Origin: CAYVZU01 sp964455935
Lineage (GTDB): Bacteria > Fibrobacterota > CAYVZU01
Length of the DNA: 13,789 nucleotides
Assembly (NCBI GenBank): GCA_964455935.1
Contig: CAYVZU010000106.1
Span: 1 to 13,789 of the forward strand
Reading direction: 5' to 3'
Under the pieces are notes generated by a model, which was not told the DNA's origin, ran no database searches, and saw nothing but the letters and a program-made list of their open reading frames with translations. The translations under genes were made by a program, and so were the position numbers. The stretch's first letter is position 1, and every line of letters begins with the position of its first letter. Positions 5,698 through 12,623 of the stretch are shown piece by piece.

Positions 5698-6573
5698 ATG
5701 GAAATTTCCGCAACCATGGTTAAGGAACTCCGGGACAAAACCGGATGCGGCATGATGCAGTGCAAGAAGGCCTTGCAGGACACGCAGGGCAATATGGAAG
5801 CGGCTGTCGAATATTTGCGCAAGAAAGGCGCCGAAACCGCGGTCAAGCGCGCGGGCCGGGCTTCCCGGGAAGGCAAGATCGTGACCCGGATCGAGCCGAA
5901 TGTGGCGGCCATTCTTGAGGTCAACAGCGAAACCGATTTTGTGGCGCGCAACACCGATTTTGTTTCGTTTACCGATCAGGTGCTGGAGACCGTCATTACG
6001 GGCCAGAGCCAGAATATGGACGAATTGATGGCGGCCAAGCTCGCCTCGGGGCTCACTGTGGCGCAGTCGCTCAACGATTTGCTGGCCAAGATCGGCGAAA
6101 ATCTCTCGGTCCGCCGTTTCGAGCGGGTTCGCTATGACAATTCCAAGACCCGGATTTTTTCCTATATCCATGGCGGCGGAAAAATCGGCGTGCTCCTTGA
6201 AATGGGAACCGAAGATGGTGCCAATCTGGACCACCCAGAGTTCCAGGGCCTGGGGAGGAACCTGACGCTTCAAATTGCGGCCTCCAATCCGGTGGCCGTG
6301 CGGCGCGATCAGCTTGACCCGGCACTGGTGGCCAAAGAGCGCGAGATCTATCGAACTCTGGCGCTTAACGAGGGCAAACCCGAGAAGATTCTTGACCGGA
6401 TTGTCGACGGCAAGATCGCGAAATATTACCAGGAAGCCTGCCTGCTCGAACAGCCCTATGTAAAAGAAACCGACAAGGCTGTGCAGGATGTGGTAGGCCA
6501 GACCGAGAAAGACGTGGGATCGAAGATCGTGATCTCGCGGTTTGTTCGGTTTGTGCTGGGCGGAAATTCGTGA
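5698..6573 (+). CDS. tsf: Elongation factor Ts
   Basis: 291 residues. EF-Ts is the guanine-nucleotide exchange factor that recycles EF-Tu. The N-terminal UBA-like domain (MVKELRDKTGCGMMQCKKAL, then AVEYLRKKG) is intact, and the EF-Tu-contacting TDFVARN is at 79-85. The core contains the IHGGGKIGVLLEM strand region and the QIAAS-x-P segment, followed by the coiled-coil region and LLEQPYVK. Length and order match the full two-subdomain core of the E. coli type. The start at ATG 5698 lies one base after rpsB, with GGAGTGGAG in the end of rpsB. Its TGA overlaps the GTG start of pyrH. Confidence 0.98.
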   Translation: MEISATMVKELRDKTGCGMMQCKKALQDTQGNMEAAVEYLRKKGAETAVKRAGRASREGKIVTRIEPNVAAILEVNSETDFVARNTDFVSFTDQVLETVITGQSQNMDELMAAKLASGLTVAQSLNDLLAKIGENLSVRRFERVRYDNSKTRIFSYIHGGGKIGVLLEMGTEDGANLDHPEFQGLGRNLTLQIAASNPVAVRRDQLDPALVAKEREIYRTLALNEGKPEKILDRIVDGKIAKYYQEACLLEQPYVKETDKAVQDVVGQTEKDVGSKIVISRFVRFVLGGNS

Positions 6574-7289
6574 GTACGAATTCCAAATATCATCGCATTC
6601 TCCTTAAAATCAGCGGCGAGGCACTGGCCGGCCCCAAAGGGTATGGAATCGACTCCAAAACGGTCGAGGCCATTGCCGGCGAGATCATTTCGGCCAAGGA
6701 GCTGGGGACCGAACTTGGCGTTGTGGTTGGCGGCGGCAATATCTTTCGCGGCCTGGCCGCCGCGGAGACCGGGACCGAGCGCGTGGCGGCCGATCACATG
6801 GGCATGCTGGCCACGGTCATTAATTCCCTGGCTTTGCAGGATTATCTCGAAAAGCAGGGCGTGCAAACCCGCGTTCTTTCGGCCATCAACATGCAGCAGG
6901 TGGCCGAGCCCTACATCCGGCGGCGCGCCATGCGCCATCTGGAGAAGGGCCGAGTTGTAATTATGGCGGCGGGGACCGGCAATCCGTACTTTACCACCGA
7001 CACGGCGGCCGCGCTTCGGGCGGTTGAGATCGGCGCGCAGGCGATTCTGAAAGCGACCAAGGTCGACGGTGTCTACGATGCCGACCCCATGAAGAACCCC
7101 GCGGCGAAACGGTTCGACCGCATTGCCTATATCGACGTCCTCAATCGCAATCTGCGGGTCATGGATACCACGGCCATTTCGTTGTGCATGGAGAATAAGC
7201 TTCCCATTCTCGTTTTCAAACTGCTCGAGGCGGGCAATTTGCGCCGCATAGTGCTGGGCGAAGAGATCGGCACACTGGTAGGAGGGTAA
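6570..7289 (+). CDS. pyrH: UMP kinase
   Basis: 239 residues. It phosphorylates UMP to UDP with ATP in pyrimidine nucleotide synthesis; the bacterial enzyme belongs to the amino acid kinase fold. Key motifs: K13-ISGEAL (phosphate-binding Lys), VVVGGGNIFRG (51-61), ADHMGMLATVIN (UMP-binding, D75), AAGTGNPYFTTDTAAALRA, and the nucleotide-binding VDGVYDADP (165-173). The start is GTG 6570, overlapping the tsf stop (GTGA), which implies coupled translation. GGAGGG at its 3' end serves frr. The position between tsf and frr is the common bacterial order. Confidence 0.98.
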   Translation: MSTNSKYHRILLKISGEALAGPKGYGIDSKTVEAIAGEIISAKELGTELGVVVGGGNIFRGLAAAETGTERVAADHMGMLATVINSLALQDYLEKQGVQTRVLSAINMQQVAEPYIRRRAMRHLEKGRVVIMAAGTGNPYFTTDTAAALRAVEIGAQAILKATKVDGVYDADPMKNPAAKRFDRIAYIDVLNRNLRVMDTTAISLCMENKLPILVFKLLEAGNLRRIVLGEEIGTLVGG

Positions 7290-7294
7290 GACCA

Positions 7295-7852
7295 ATGGCC
7301 AAGAGTTTCGGTCCGGATACCGAGAATAAGATGAAGAAGAGCCTGGAGTCGTTCCAGAAAGAGCTTTCGCACATTCGCACGGGCCGGGCCACGCCGGCGC
7401 TGCTTGACGGTGTTCGCGTGGAGAGCTATGGCCAGCAGCTGCCGCTCAAACAAGTCGCCGCCATTGCGGTGCCCGATCCCAAAAGCATCACCATTTCGCC
7501 CTGGGACAAAGGCCAGATCGGCGCTATTGAAAAGGCGATCCAGGCTTCGGACCTGGGCCTGAATCCCATTCGGGACAAGAATGTGATTCGGCTGCCCATC
7601 CCGCCGCTGACCGAAGAACGGCGCAAGGAATTGGCCAAGCAGTGCGCCAAAATTGCGGAGGATGCAAAGGTTGCGGTTCGCAATATCCGGCGCGATATAA
7701 ACGAGGCCATCAAAAAGGCCGAGAAGGCCAAAGAAATAACCGAGGACGAAAGCCGCAAGGAACAGGATTTGGTCCAGGTCGCGACCGACCGCTTTATCAA
7801 ACAGGTCGATGAGATCCTGAAGATCAAAGAAAAAGAGATCATGGCCGTATAA
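7295..7852 (+). CDS. frr: Ribosome recycling factor
   Basis: 185 residues, the normal length. With EF-G it splits the post-termination ribosome. The tRNA-shaped protein is recognised by ELSHIRTGRATPALLDGV-V-x-YG near the N-terminus, then QVAAIAVPDP-x-SITISPWDK, AIQASDLGLNP, VIRLPIPPLTEERR, and the long helix V-R-NIRRDINEAIKKAEKAKEITEDE. All three helices and the hinge regions are present. GGAGG lies 9 nt before ATG 7295 and 5 bases separate it from pyrH. It seems to be the last member of the translation operon: an inverted-repeat spacer follows. Confidence 0.98.
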   Translation: MAKSFGPDTENKMKKSLESFQKELSHIRTGRATPALLDGVRVESYGQQLPLKQVAAIAVPDPKSITISPWDKGQIGAIEKAIQASDLGLNPIRDKNVIRLPIPPLTEERRKELAKQCAKIAEDAKVAVRNIRRDINEAIKKAEKAKEITEDESRKEQDLVQVATDRFIKQVDEILKIKEKEIMAV

Positions 7853-7858
7853 AAAGTC

Positions 7859-8005
7859 GCGAGTTGCAAGGGGTGAGTCGTGAGTGAAAAAACGGAGAAG
7901 CAAAGAAAACGGAAGTGGATGTATGCTTCTCCCGGCCAGATAAACAATACCTGATTCCAGTTTTGCTCCAATTCCTTACTTGCTGCTCACGACTCGCTAC
8001 TCACC
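7859..8005. repeat. Nested inverted repeats between frr and the next gene
   Basis: The outer pair GAGTCGTGAG (7875-7884) and CTCACGACTC (7986-7995) lies in tracts of GAGTNG-like words. The inner pair GGAGAAGCA (7894-7902) and TGCTTCTCC (7924-7932) is perfect with a 21-nt loop. No U-run follows the inner stem on the plus strand. It may end the translation operon's transcript or be one of the locus's palindromic insertions. Confidence 0.5.
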
Positions 8006-8015
8006 ACCAATTTTA

Positions 8016-8432
8016 ATGACCCCGCAAGATTATCAGATCACCGTTCGCAAGGTGGCGGACAACTTCGTTCGTACGCGGGCGGGCGAAGATCCGGGGCATC
8101 GCAAGGCCCTGCTTGAGCGTATGCGCAGCAGCCCGGCCGAGACGCAGTTTCACGGCTACATTGTCAGTTCTTTCCATGCCTATCACACACCCGAACAATG
8201 CGCCTGGATCGTGTCGTCGAGCGAATCGCAGGACATCGGTCGCGAAGCCTGGGAGGGGATGTCTCCGCGCGAAGCCCTGTTTGCCATGGCTTTCGAACTG
8301 CTCAAGACGGACGTGTGGAAGATGGTGCTGCAACTGCTCGAAGACAAGCCGGGCCAGGATGACGAGCTTGAGGACAATGGCGAGCAGCTTACGATTTTCG
8401 AAGCGCCTGGGCCGGACGAGAAACCGCAATAG
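8016..8432 (+). CDS. Protein of unknown function, 138 residues
   Basis: I do not recognise this protein. From ATG 8016 it has 138 residues, with no signal peptide or membrane segment. It looks mostly helical (residues ~5-40 and 88-112) and ends in an acidic, disordered-looking tail (DELEDNGEQ, then a Pro-rich end). Codon use resembles the neighbouring housekeeping genes, which favours a real gene. The frame opens at 7980, but the first 12 codons lie inside the inverted-repeat spacer. No clear Shine-Dalgarno precedes the ATG. It is co-oriented with frr, 163 bp downstream, so it may be in the same transcript or have its own promoter. Confidence 0.65.
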   Translation: MTPQDYQITVRKVADNFVRTRAGEDPGHRKALLERMRSSPAETQFHGYIVSSFHAYHTPEQCAWIVSSSESQDIGREAWEGMSPREALFAMAFELLKTDVWKMVLQLLEDKPGQDDELEDNGEQLTIFEAPGPDEKPQ

Positions 8433-8593
8433 ACCCCAAGACAATTGGACAGGATAACCATGCCTTCGCTGGAAGCTACGGCAGGCAGACAGGATTGGAA
8501 GGATTTCTTGCGCGGCCCAATGGGAACGCGCGGGAAAAGGCGCTTCATCCTGTAGACCTCTTCGAAATCCTGTGATCCTGTCAAAATTCCTGC
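8433..8593. repeat. Palindrome mosaic between converging genes
   Basis: No gene. TGCC at 8461 and GGCA at 8484-8487 frame a short palindrome. Overlapping its right end is a long imperfect hairpin: GACAGGAT (8488-8495) pairs with ATCCTGTC (8575-8582), and GGATTTC (8501-8507) with GAAATCC (8564-8570). The region lies between genes that converge from both sides, where a bidirectional terminator would be useful, but there is no T-run. Confidence 0.55.
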
Positions 8594-8649
8594 GGACACG
8601 GCGTCCACCCTCCGCAGTGCTACGGAGGACGGGTGCCGTGTCCCTACAC
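8594..8649. repeat. Palindromic repeat, left copy (family B)
   Basis: GGACACGGC (8594-8602) pairs with GCCGTGTCC (8635-8643), and CCTCCG (8609-8614) with CGGAGG (8623-8628). Bases 8614-8649 are identical, on the opposite strand, to 9344-9379 (36 of 36). The right end (8644-8649) contains the stop codon and last Val codon of the methyltransferase gene. Confidence 0.85.
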
Positions 8650-9321
8650 CTGCTTTCGTTCCAGACGAAGAACAATAATCTGCACTTTCGTGCCCCGGTC
8701 CAGGATTTCCAACGATTGTGATTGGCAGCGGAACCCGCGGGACTCCATGTCCGCGACAAAGAGGGGGACCGCGGGTCTGTGCGGAGTGGAAAGAAAGGCG
8801 CGGCCGTGTTGGGACAGATGGGTCTCCAGGATGTCTGCCACCGGCTTGATGGCGCGCTGCTCGTAGAGAATATCCGATCCGATGACCCAGTCCAGGCTGC
8901 CGGGCCGCAGGGGCGGACTGGCCCAATGCATGCGCAGCAGGGGAGCGCGCTGCCCGTTGCGCTTCAGGTTTTGTTGGCAAAAGGCCAGCGCGTCCAGGCA
9001 ATAATCCGCCCCAATCACGCGGGCGCCAAGAGCGCGGGCCGCCAGCGTGCTCAATCCCAATCCGCACCCGAGGTCCAGCAGCCGGCCCTCGGAAAAAGGG
9101 CGCTCGGAAAACAGGTATTTTGCCAATCCAATCGCAGAGGGCCATAGCTGCGCCCAATACGGGAAGACTTCGTCGTTGAGCTGAAAGTCTTTTTCGGTCA
9201 GGGCATCCACGAGTTTGTCGATCTCTTCAAGGCTCTCGATCTCGAAGTGCGCCGTTCCAAACTCCAAACGATGAATCTGTCGTCGCAAGGATGAGAGATT
9301 CACCGGCAGGCTGCTGTTCAT
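8644..9321 (-). CDS. Class I SAM methyltransferase, protein-lysine (METTL20/21-like) type
   Basis: 225 residues from the ATG at 9321. It has the N-terminal PYWAQLWPSA (54-63), the SAM motif I LDLGCGLGL (82-90), the acidic D106 after strand 2 (GADY), and the post-motif II sequence DWVIGSDILYE (about 144-154). The combination of P-Y-W-x-x-LWPSA with S-D-I-L-Y-E is typical of the Methyltransf_16 group, which includes protein lysine methyltransferases such as the ETF-beta enzyme; the target here is unknown. An upstream in-frame ATG (9381) lies in the repeat and adds 20 unrelated residues. There is no clear Shine-Dalgarno. The stop TAG comes from the flanking repeat, so the original C-terminus may have been slightly longer. 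It sits 127 bp downstream of the rluA-like gene. Confidence 0.85.
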   Translation of the reverse strand: MNSSLPVNLSSLRRQIHRLEFGTAHFEIESLEEIDKLVDALTEKDFQLNDEVFPYWAQLWPSAIGLAKYLFSERPFSEGRLLDLGCGLGLSTLAARALGARVIGADYCLDALAFCQQNLKRNGQRAPLLRMHWASPPLRPGSLDWVIGSDILYEQRAIKPVADILETHLSQHGRAFLSTPHRPAVPLFVADMESRGFRCQSQSLEILDRGTKVQIIVLRLERKQV

Positions 9322-9343
9322 TTGAGAATCCACTCGCAAAGGG

Positions 9344-9403
9344 GTGTAGGGACACGGCACCCGTCCTCCGTAGCACTGCAAAGGACGGGTGCCATGTCCC
9401 TAC
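9344..9403. repeat. Palindromic repeat, right copy (family B)
   Basis: The 22-nt arms GTAGGGACACGGCACCCGTC-CT (9346-9367) and the complement at 9382-9403 match at 21 of 22 positions, around a 14-nt loop. The left 36 nt (9344-9379) are repeated exactly and inverted at 8614-8649. The unit lies between the rluA-like gene and the methyltransferase gene, so an mRNA running through both would carry a very stable hairpin that may attenuate the downstream gene. Confidence 0.85.
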
Positions 9404-9447
9404 AGAACATCTCACTTTTTATTCCAGGCCAGTGCCCGACTGTAGGT

Positions 9448-10392
9448 TCACTGCGCAGCCGACTTCCAGAACGAAACCATGTCGGCCGGCACGGGCGCCT
9501 CGACTTCCAGCTTGCGCTTGTCCGCCGGATGCTCGAACTCCAACCGTCCCGCATGCAGGGCCTGGCGAGGCATCTTCAACCGGGACAGGAGGTCCGCGGT
9601 CAGACCGTCCTTGCACCACTCCTGAAATATCCGATCCGAACCGGAATAGAGCTTGTCGCCGACCAACGGGAATCCAAGGCTTTCAAGATGAGCCCGGATC
9701 TGGTTGGTCCGGCCCGTGAGAGGGTGTATGTCCAGGAGCGTGTATCCGGGCGCGCGCTGGCGAACCGCAAACTCCGTGACCGCGAGTTTGCCGTCGGGGT
9801 TTGCCCCGAATTTTCCTTTGATGGCCGATTGCCGATGTTGGCCAATGGGCGAATCGGCCGTGAATTGGTCCTGTTGGGGCGCGCCGAAGACAATTCCCGC
9901 ATAGGCTTTTTTCACGCGCCGGGACGCAAACTGCTTGTGAAGCTCCGTCAGTGTTCTTGCGTCCTTGGCCACGGCAACCAGGCCGCTGGTTTCCTTGTCG
10001 AGCCGGTTGACCAGCTTCAGGTTCTCACCATGCATGCTTGTGGACGGGTTCACATAGCGCAAATGATAGATCAATGTATTACGAATCACGCGGCCGGCCG
10101 CATGGACCATCAAATTCCCCGGCTTGTCCACCACGATCAGGCACTCATCCTCGTAGGCGATCCGGTAATTGAGGTCCGCCGGGGGTTCCTGCCATTGGGG
10201 CGCGTCATAGTCCACTCGGTCGCCCGGGCGCAGCACGGTTTCGGGCGCGACGCGCTCTCCATTGAGAATGACTTTGCCGTTCTCCAGGTGGGCCCGCCAT
10301 TCCTCGGCGGAATGGTAATGAAAACGGCCGGTCAGGTATTCGAGAATCGAGCGATGGGCCAGGTGGGGTTTGACCTTGGAGGAAAAAATCAT
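9448..10392 (-). CDS. RluA-family pseudouridine synthase with S4 domain
   Basis: 314 residues from the ATG at 10392. RluA-type enzymes isomerise specific uridines in 23S rRNA or tRNA. An S4-like RNA-binding domain occupies ~11-62 (ILEYL, then NGKVILNGE and LRPGDRVDY). The catalytic domain has IVVDKPGNLMVHAAG (86-100), the motif NRLDKETSG with catalytic Asp132, KAYAGIVFG, the LTGRTNQIRAHL segment, GDKLYSG and LHAGRLEFEHP. Both domains are complete. The frame is open to TTG 10443, two bases after the MEMO gene, so a TTG start with coupling is possible; I prefer ATG 10392, where family sequence begins, though no good Shine-Dalgarno is seen. Position specificity (RluC, RluD or another) cannot be decided. 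Confidence 0.92.
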   Translation of the reverse strand: MIFSSKVKPHLAHRSILEYLTGRFHYHSAEEWRAHLENGKVILNGERVAPETVLRPGDRVDYDAPQWQEPPADLNYRIAYEDECLIVVDKPGNLMVHAAGRVIRNTLIYHLRYVNPSTSMHGENLKLVNRLDKETSGLVAVAKDARTLTELHKQFASRRVKKAYAGIVFGAPQQDQFTADSPIGQHRQSAIKGKFGANPDGKLAVTEFAVRQRAPGYTLLDIHPLTGRTNQIRAHLESLGFPLVGDKLYSGSDRIFQEWCKDGLTADLLSRLKMPRQALHAGRLEFEHPADKRKLEVEAPVPADMVSFWKSAAQ

Positions 10393-10445
10393 AATCAAAG
10401 CAGCTGGATAGGATAAGGGGATGCCACAACTCTCATCCTGCAAAT

Positions 10446-11303
10446 TCAGAAGACGACGGCGGCGTAGCCCACGAAATCCGTTGCCTGGCGCTGGGGCATT
10501 ACATCGTAGCTGGTGGTGTAATGAAGGAGCCGGCCCTGCGTGCTTCCCAGCGCGCGCGCGCAGGCCACGGCCGCGGCAATCGCGCCCGCTCCGCAGGCAT
10601 TGTAATTCCTGCGACTCTGCGCCACTGTGGCTTCGGCGTCCAGGTTCAGCATTGCATCGATCATGGCGCGGTCATTCACATTTCGCACCCATTCCAACGC
10701 TTTGGGACCGATCCCTGCCGGAGCAAAACCGAAGTTGTCGAGTCCGTAATGCGTCAGGTCGGTGGACCCGAGCACGTTAACATCGGGCCGGTCTTCCAAG
10801 ACCGCGCCAAGAGCGCGGCCCAGGGCGGCCGCGTTCTCGTCCGGCGGAACCATCAGCGCCACAAGCCGGCTCTTTGGAAACAGATGCCGGATGAATGGAA
10901 CCTGGACTTCAATGGAATGCTCGAACTTGTGCGCATTGGCGTTCTCCTCAGCGCGGCCTTTCAGCGAATCCAGAATGCGGCTGTTGAGTTCCTCGTCAAT
11001 GGAAATCGGCCCCAGCGGGGTTTCCCATTGGCCGGCCGGGTACAGGGCCGCCTTGCGCACGCCCGGGACATGAATGGCGCCCAGGACAAGAAAGATCTCC
11101 GGCGATCCTTTAAGCATGGCCTCAAATACAGCGCCTGCGGTGGGGCCCGAAAAAACCCAGCCGGCATGGGGAACAATGCCGATGCGCGGCGGAGGAGAAA
11201 CCAACTGGTCCTTCCAGGGCCGCATGCACTCGGCAATCAGGCTGCGGCACTGGCCGGCCGAGGCCGGATAAAAGGATCCGGCCCGATACGCTTTACGAAC
11301 CAT
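10446..11303 (-). CDS. amrB: MEMO1-family protein (AmmeMemoRadiSam system protein B)
   Basis: 285 residues. The MEMO fold is related to extradiol dioxygenases; in prokaryotes members are typically found with an AMMECR1 protein and a radical SAM enzyme, and their reaction is not settled. Seen here: AGSFYPA (8-14), PHAGW (45-49), GAIHVPG with H78, the EHSIEVQVPF block (E128, H129), TDLTHYG (181-187) and ACGAGAIAA with C237. H46, H78 and C237 correspond to the conserved His-His-Cys set described for the family. The AMMECR1 and radical SAM partners are not in this window; the neighbours are a REC-HATPase regulator and an RluA-type enzyme. The ATG at 11303 directly abuts the upstream stop codon (11304-11306), so the genes are surely co-transcribed. 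Confidence 0.92.
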   Translation of the reverse strand: MVRKAYRAGSFYPASAGQCRSLIAECMRPWKDQLVSPPPRIGIVPHAGWVFSGPTAGAVFEAMLKGSPEIFLVLGAIHVPGVRKAALYPAGQWETPLGPISIDEELNSRILDSLKGRAEENANAHKFEHSIEVQVPFIRHLFPKSRLVALMVPPDENAAALGRALGAVLEDRPDVNVLGSTDLTHYGLDNFGFAPAGIGPKALEWVRNVNDRAMIDAMLNLDAEATVAQSRRNYNACGAGAIAAAVACARALGSTQGRLLHYTTSYDVMPQRQATDFVGYAAVVF

Positions 11304-12215
11304 TTAAATCTCGTTGATGTAGAGGGGTTTGGAGCCTTTGGGCGCCTGGTCGGTGTAGAGAAGGGCGACAATTTCGGTTCGCCGGTTGGTTTCGATGTTG
11401 ATCAGCAGGCGGTCCACATTGGATCGGGTAATGAACAATCCGCGGCCGTGCGAATCAAAAACGCCCAGCGGAAGCCCGGCGGCATCGTGCGTGGCCTGCC
11501 GCGCAAGCCAGTAGAGCACGGTCTTTTTCTCCAGCCGGCCGTAGGGGTCTGCGATCGAAATCCCAAACCGGTTCTGGTCGCGCCCCCAGCTGACCACGAT
11601 TGCATCCTTGTCCGGCAGGACAAAGTTCTTGTCCCAGGACTCCTTCCGCGCGCCATCGGCCCCGCGGGCTCCATAGAATAAAGCATTGGTGGCCAGTTCC
11701 ACCACGCTCAGGCGAATCTTGTTGTAAAGGGGTTTGGTGCCGGTTTCCTGGGCAATCCGAAGCCCCAGCTTGTCGATCTGGTTGGGCGCGGTCACTCTTT
11801 CGCTCTGGATCACGGCCTTGCGCTCCAAATGATGTTCCAAGCCAAAGAAGTTGCCGGTCAACAAATCCCGGACAACCCGTTCGAGTTCGTCGAAACAGAA
11901 GGGCGTGGTCTTGGCGATGATGTTGCCCACATCGTGTTCGAGGGCCAGCATCAGGTAGTCTTCCACATTGTATGCCGTAATCAGCGCCCGCTTGGTATTG
12001 GGGTATTTCTCTCGCACGGCCCGGAGCAGTTCGAACCCTTTCATGCGCGGCATGTTGATATCCGAGATTACGAGATCGAACGCCTCCCGGCCCAGATGTT
12101 CCAGCGCCTCCACCCCGTCATGGGCGCCCCGCACTTCATGATCCAGAGAACCCAGATACTCGCACAACAACCCCTGAATCGCCGCTTCGTCGTCGACAAC
12201 AAGAATTCGGCCCAT
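11304..12215 (-). CDS. Receiver-HATPase fusion regulator
   Basis: 303 residues. Residues 1-120 are a CheY-like receiver with all functional residues: D8/D9, the phospho-acceptor D52 (SDINMP), T80 and K102. Instead of a DNA-binding or HD output domain there is a GHKL-type ATPase-like region (~135-290): an N-box-like VVELATNALFYGA (E163, N167) and a G-box DSHGRGLFITRS (254-265). This resembles the RsbW/anti-sigma type of kinase rather than a full sensor kinase, since no dimerisation His domain is visible. It probably changes the activity of a partner protein on phosphorylation by an unseen histidine kinase. It is the first gene of a minus-strand operon with the MEMO and RluA genes. Confidence 0.85.
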   Translation of the reverse strand: MGRILVVDDEAAIQGLLCEYLGSLDHEVRGAHDGVEALEHLGREAFDLVISDINMPRMKGFELLRAVREKYPNTKRALITAYNVEDYLMLALEHDVGNIIAKTTPFCFDELERVVRDLLTGNFFGLEHHLERKAVIQSERVTAPNQIDKLGLRIAQETGTKPLYNKIRLSVVELATNALFYGARGADGARKESWDKNFVLPDKDAIVVSWGRDQNRFGISIADPYGRLEKKTVLYWLARQATHDAAGLPLGVFDSHGRGLFITRSNVDRLLINIETNRRTEIVALLYTDQAPKGSKPLYINEI

Positions 12216-12287
12216 GGATTCTTAACCCTATTTTGGCTGACGGGGTGCTTTGGTTCGAAACGCGCGCTGCAAGCCCCCGCGATTTTT

Positions 12288-12316
12288 ATATTATGGAACT
12301 TAAAATACACTGTCCA
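12288..12316 (-). promoter_or_regulatory. Candidate sigma-70 promoter of the regulator-MEMO-RluA operon
   Basis: On the minus strand TGGACA (12316-12311) matches the -35 consensus at 5 of 6, then a 17-bp spacer, then TAATAT (12293-12288), 4 of 6 of the -10. Transcription would start near 12281, leaving a ~65-nt leader to the ATG at 12215. It lies just outside the left end of the MITE-like element. Confidence 0.45.
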
Positions 12317-12329
12317 TCTTCTTCATGCA

Positions 12330-12623
12330 TAGAGCGCATCTCAACAAGGCTTCCTGGCATCGCCCGGCTGCAAGCGGGGCATGCGGTGTTGCGCTCCATC
12401 GACCTATCTTCTTACGGGTACGCCTGGTTGGCCCGCAACGGGCCTCTGCTTGGTGGGCCTATCCAAGACCGGGACGTGGTCGCGCGCGTACACGCTTGGC
12501 ATCACGCCTCGCGCCCTTCGGGCTTGCCAAAGACGAGTGCTCTTCGGCCATCCTGGCCTTCGAGTGCCTGCTCCGCTTACGCTCGGGCTTTGGCCAGCGC
12601 AATCCTTTCTGAGATGCGCTCTA
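12330..12623. mobile_element. MITE-like structured element with terminal inverted repeats
   Basis: The ends are TAGAGCGCATCTCA (12330-12343) and its perfect complement (12610-12623). Similarity continues imperfectly inward (AAGG-x-TT, then CTGGC). The ends can be read as 12-bp repeats flanked by TA, the target of Tc1/mariner and IS630-type elements. Inside are several tight hairpins: CCCGGC/GCGGGG (12362-12378), GGCCCG-CAA-CGGGCC (12430-12444), a UUCG-capped stem at 12513-12523 and GGCCA-TCC-TGGCC (12546-12558). Open frames on both strands are compositional; I see no transposase or plausible protein. It fills the intergenic space between the divergent regulator and comEC genes and supplies the comEC start codon. 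Confidence 0.6.

Noticed and set aside
4818..5954. Long minus-strand open frame (378 codons) opposite rpsB and tsf
   Set aside because: It is antisense to two unmistakable genes, has no family features and arises from codon bias.
8433..8643. CRISPR array
   Set aside because: The repeats are single palindromes of different families, not regularly spaced direct repeats with spacers.
9322..10416. Plus-strand open frame opposite the RluA-type gene
   Set aside because: The minus-strand protein has full catalytic motifs; the plus-strand translation has none and starts in a palindromic repeat.
10521..11681. Plus-strand 386-codon frame opposite the MEMO and regulator genes
   Set aside because: Antisense shadow spanning two real genes, with no recognisable domain.
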